Source of the DNA: Candidatus Nitrosopumilus sp.
GTDB taxonomy: Archaea; Thermoproteota; Nitrososphaeria; Nitrososphaerales; Nitrosopumilaceae
Direction of reading: 5' to 3'
DNA: 64,000 nucleotides
Assembly: GCA_029864335.1 (NCBI GenBank)
Contig: JAOTTS010000002.1
Location: 20,671-84,670 of the forward strand
Position 1 is the stretch's first letter. Each line of letters starts with the position of its first letter. The position numbers and the translations under genes are program-made. Below, piece after piece: positions 62,059 through 64,000 of the stretch. The notes beneath the pieces were generated by a model. The model was not told the DNA's origin and searched no databases. It saw nothing but the letters and a program-made list of their open reading frames with translations.

Positions 62059-62502
62059 TTATGTCAATCGAAAATCTTCTTTCGCTGTATTTAGAACTAC
62101 ATGTGTAATTGTATTTTCCACATTCGGAATGGCTGCAAGACCCTTTACAAACATGCTTAATTCGTTTCTTTCCTTGAATTTTGCTATCACTAATGTGTCC
62201 GTGGAACCAGTAATATCATAAACTCCACACACATTTTCAAATTTTGATATCTCCTCTTCAATACTTAGAATTTTGTCATTTTTTGCAATTATCTCAATAA
62301 TCGCTGTTAATGAATATCCTACCTTTTCATGGTCAATAATCGCTGTATATCCTTTAATGATCTTCGCCTTTTCTAATTTCTTAATTCTAGATAATACCGT
62401 AACAGTTGACATTCCGAGTTTCAGTGCTAATTGCCTAGCTGATTGTCTGGCATCCATCATTAAATTTTTGAGAATCATTTCATCTGTATCATCTAGATTC
62501 AT
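62059..62502 (-). CDS. Lrp/AsnC-family transcriptional regulator
   Basis: 147 residues. HTH DDTDEMILKNLMMDARQSARQLALKLGMSTVTVLSRIKKLEKAKIIKGY, then the RAM ligand domain AIIEIIAKNDKILSIEEEI, VCGVYDITGSTDTLVIAKF. Feast/famine regulators bind amino acids and control transcription. Upstream of and likely co-expressed with the membrane J-domain gene. Confidence 0.93.
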   Translation of the reverse strand: MNLDDTDEMILKNLMMDARQSARQLALKLGMSTVTVLSRIKKLEKAKIIKGYTAIIDHEKVGYSLTAIIEIIAKNDKILSIEEEISKFENVCGVYDITGSTDTLVIAKFKERNELSMFVKGLAAIPNVENTITHVVLNTAKEDFRLT

Positions 62503-62626
62503 AACTTACTGTGGTGAAAAATTTATTTAAATTTTGACTTAATACTTGAATATTTGTTCAGTTTCATTCATTTCATTTTGATAAAATTAATTTCAAATTT
62601 AATAGAATTGAGGTTTCTTGTAATTT

Positions 62627-62854
62627 ATGAATAAAATTCAAGATCTTCTTAAAAAGGGTCAATCTTTCATGGATGATGGAAAATTCGATGAAGCATTGGA
62701 CTTTTTTGAGCAAGCACTTCTTTTGAATCAAAACGATCCTGATCTTTGGAATTACAAAGGAGTGGCACTTCGCAGTTTAGGAAGGTATGAGGAATCAATG
62801 GAATGCTTTAACAAATCTCTTGAAATTGATCCTAGAGATAAACAAGCATCATGA
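62627..62854 (+). CDS. Small TPR protein, 75 aa
   Basis: 75 residues with two tetratricopeptide repeats: GKFDEALDFFEQALLLNQNDPDLWNYKGVALRSLGRYEESMECFNKSLEIDP. TPRs mediate protein contacts; no other domain is attached. Partner unknown. Confidence 0.8.
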   Translation: MNKIQDLLKKGQSFMDDGKFDEALDFFEQALLLNQNDPDLWNYKGVALRSLGRYEESMECFNKSLEIDPRDKQAS

Positions 62855-63091
62855 TTATGTGTTGACGAATTGTTCATCAACTTTATATCTATGAATTTTA
62901 TGATATTTTTGCCGTTACAAGGTTTGTAGACAAAACCTAGTTGTACAATCCCATACGGAAAGAAAAACCTTCATTTACAATGTTTCATCTGAAATAAAAT
63001 CTGAGTATTTTGATTGAACCTATGGAAATATTGTTTACTTTTACTTAATCTATGTTACATAAAATAAAGTTCCTAATTTAATAAAAAATCT

Positions 63092-63649
63092 GTGAAAGAT
63101 TTTAGATATCGAATTCCAGGTTCTGGAAAAACCGGACCTAAAAAAGCTACTCGTCACTATACTTTTGAAGCGGCATCTTCAAGAGAACACAAAAAAGCAT
63201 TCGGACAATTTTCATCGGCCGTCACCCAAAGATCAGAAAGTTTGAAACCAGTCAAAATAGATTTAGATACACAAGAAGAAATTGAGAGCAGAACTCATTC
63301 AATAGATTTTGATGGGTGTGATATAAAAATAAGACAATCTGGAATGTATATGATTATTGCAGCACCACAAGCTGGTAGAATATCTGGGAGCGCATCGCGT
63401 TGGATAAATTTTTGGGTAAGGATTAACAATGTAGATTTGACCAACTCCAACATACAACGAATCTTAATTGATTGTAATCAGAAGGATGTAATTCCACTAA
63501 ATGTTGTTATGCCACTAAACACTGGCGATGTTCTCAATATGATAATGGCTGCAGAAACAACTAATGAAGGTCTTGGAATTGAAAAAATTGAACCTGATGG
63601 CGAACCCATGATTCCAAGTATAATTGTAACCATGGTGCAATTAGATTAA
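63092..63649 (+). CDS. Jelly-roll-like (C1q/TNF-like) beta protein, 185 aa
   Basis: 185 residues from GTG. The N-terminal third is basic (RYRIPGSGKTGPKKATRHYTFE). The rest is beta-rich with a pattern seen in C1q/TNF-like trimeric domains: SGMYMIIAAPQAGRI, RWINFWVRINNVDLTNSN, VMPLNTGDVLNMIMAAE, SIIVTMVQLD. In collagen-like proteins of other organisms such heads cap the triple helix. Here it is a separate gene. Fold guess only; a viral structural protein is an alternative. Confidence 0.5.
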   Translation: MKDFRYRIPGSGKTGPKKATRHYTFEAASSREHKKAFGQFSSAVTQRSESLKPVKIDLDTQEEIESRTHSIDFDGCDIKIRQSGMYMIIAAPQAGRISGSASRWINFWVRINNVDLTNSNIQRILIDCNQKDVIPLNVVMPLNTGDVLNMIMAAETTNEGLGIEKIEPDGEPMIPSIIVTMVQLD

Positions 63650-63753
63650 GATGTCGGGGTAGGGACTTTACCTCATTTCTTCCAATAATTGTCCTTGGCA
63701 GCTAGTTGGTTTAATTATAATACTACAAATTCCGATGTCTGAATCACACGAAG

Positions 63754-64000
63754 ATGTTGTTACTGAAACCTCATTTTGAAAACGAACTAGAAAAAATGAG
63801 ATTTGATAGATTCGCTAATACTGAAACTACTGTGGACACTCATGGTGAACCTATTGCTGTGGACACTCATGACAAAACAAGTACATCAAACCATGAGTCA
63901 TATGGCGATGAAAGTAAAAGTACAATCAAAGTTTTCATAATGACAAATACAGGCCAAAAAACATATCGTGATTTTCATATAGTTCAGTGGACAAATGCAT
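63754..64000 (+). CDS. Protein truncated by the window end, unknown
   Basis: ATG 63754 opens a frame that runs off the end: MLLLKPHFENELEKMRFDRF, a Thr/His/Asp-rich low-complexity stretch with the phrase VDTH twice (TTVDTHGEPIAVDTHDK), then STIKVFIMTNTGQKTYRDFHIVQW. An alternative start is the ATG at 63796. Same strand as the jelly-roll-like gene 104 bases upstream. Not recognised. Confidence 0.45.
   Translation, partial: MLLLKPHFENELEKMRFDRFANTETTVDTHGEPIAVDTHDKTSTSNHESYGDESKSTIKVFIMTNTGQKTYRDFHIVQWTNA

Overview
The window is a chromosomal segment of an ammonia-oxidising marine-type thaumarchaeon (Nitrosopumilus-like Nitrososphaerota). This is inferred from very AT-rich DNA, a CdvA cell-division gene, a TFB transcription factor, a tRNA-Ser without encoded CCA, an archaeal proteasome beta subunit of the TACK non-catalytic type, PAC2 proteins, FEN1, a DRG-family GTPase and many thaumarchaeal secreted and zinc-binding small proteins. 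There are no rRNA genes, IS elements, CRISPR arrays or clear prophage genes.

Layout. 1-2.1 kb: the 3' part of a long collagen-like gene and a tiny Lys/Arg-rich protein. 2.3-11.3 kb: DRG GTPase with a DUF504-like partner, two membrane proteins, phosphoglycolate phosphatase plus arginyl-tRNA synthetase, a CBS-like protein, PAC2 and MscS. 11.4-15.4 kb: a broken flavin-reductase-like gene, an ATP-cone/endonuclease fusion, a winged-helix protein and several tiny cysteine proteins. 15.8-28.4 kb is core housekeeping: TrmI, NAD(P)HX dehydratase, M20 peptidase, DoxX, proteasome beta, Mut7-C RNase, PUA protein, homoserine dehydrogenase, MsrB, a ThyX-like protein, CdvA, acetyl-CoA synthetase and a PAS protein. 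28.7-38.6 kb: small proteins, TFB, UspA, FEN1, tRNA-Ser(CGA), then an accessory stretch of short secreted/membrane genes, some broken, and a nitroreductase. 38.6-49.9 kb: coiled-coil and JAMM proteins, a two-permease ABC module, a duplicated zinc-finger/RGG protein, YwbE, SWIM and ArsC-like proteins and a second PAC2. 50.4-64 kb: SNF2 helicase, SOD beside a secreted duplicated-domain protein, a Lys-rich protein, an FAD oxidase with an HD-domain partner, a membrane J-domain protein with an Lrp regulator, a TPR protein and a jelly-roll-like protein.

How the genes work together. Protein quality control is well represented (proteasome beta, two PAC2 proteins, membrane J-protein, JAMM protein, MsrB). 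So are oxidative and stress functions (SOD, MsrB, UspA, nitroreductase, ArsC-like) and RNA/translation (ArgS, TrmI, PUA, Mut7-C, tRNA-Ser, DRG). Short overlaps (nnrD/M20, hom/PUA, dppB/dppC) and gaps of 1-10 bases (pgp/argS, HD/glcD, Lrp/DnaJ, DUF504/DRG) mark likely operons.

The most distinctive features are the collagen-like protein, the dense set of tiny Cys-rich proteins (about 15, most under 60 residues), the proteasome beta subunit lacking Thr1, a double ThyX-like protein lacking the canonical motif, and several small genes interrupted by a single indel or a TAG codon. All functional statements come from reading motifs by eye; no database search was run.
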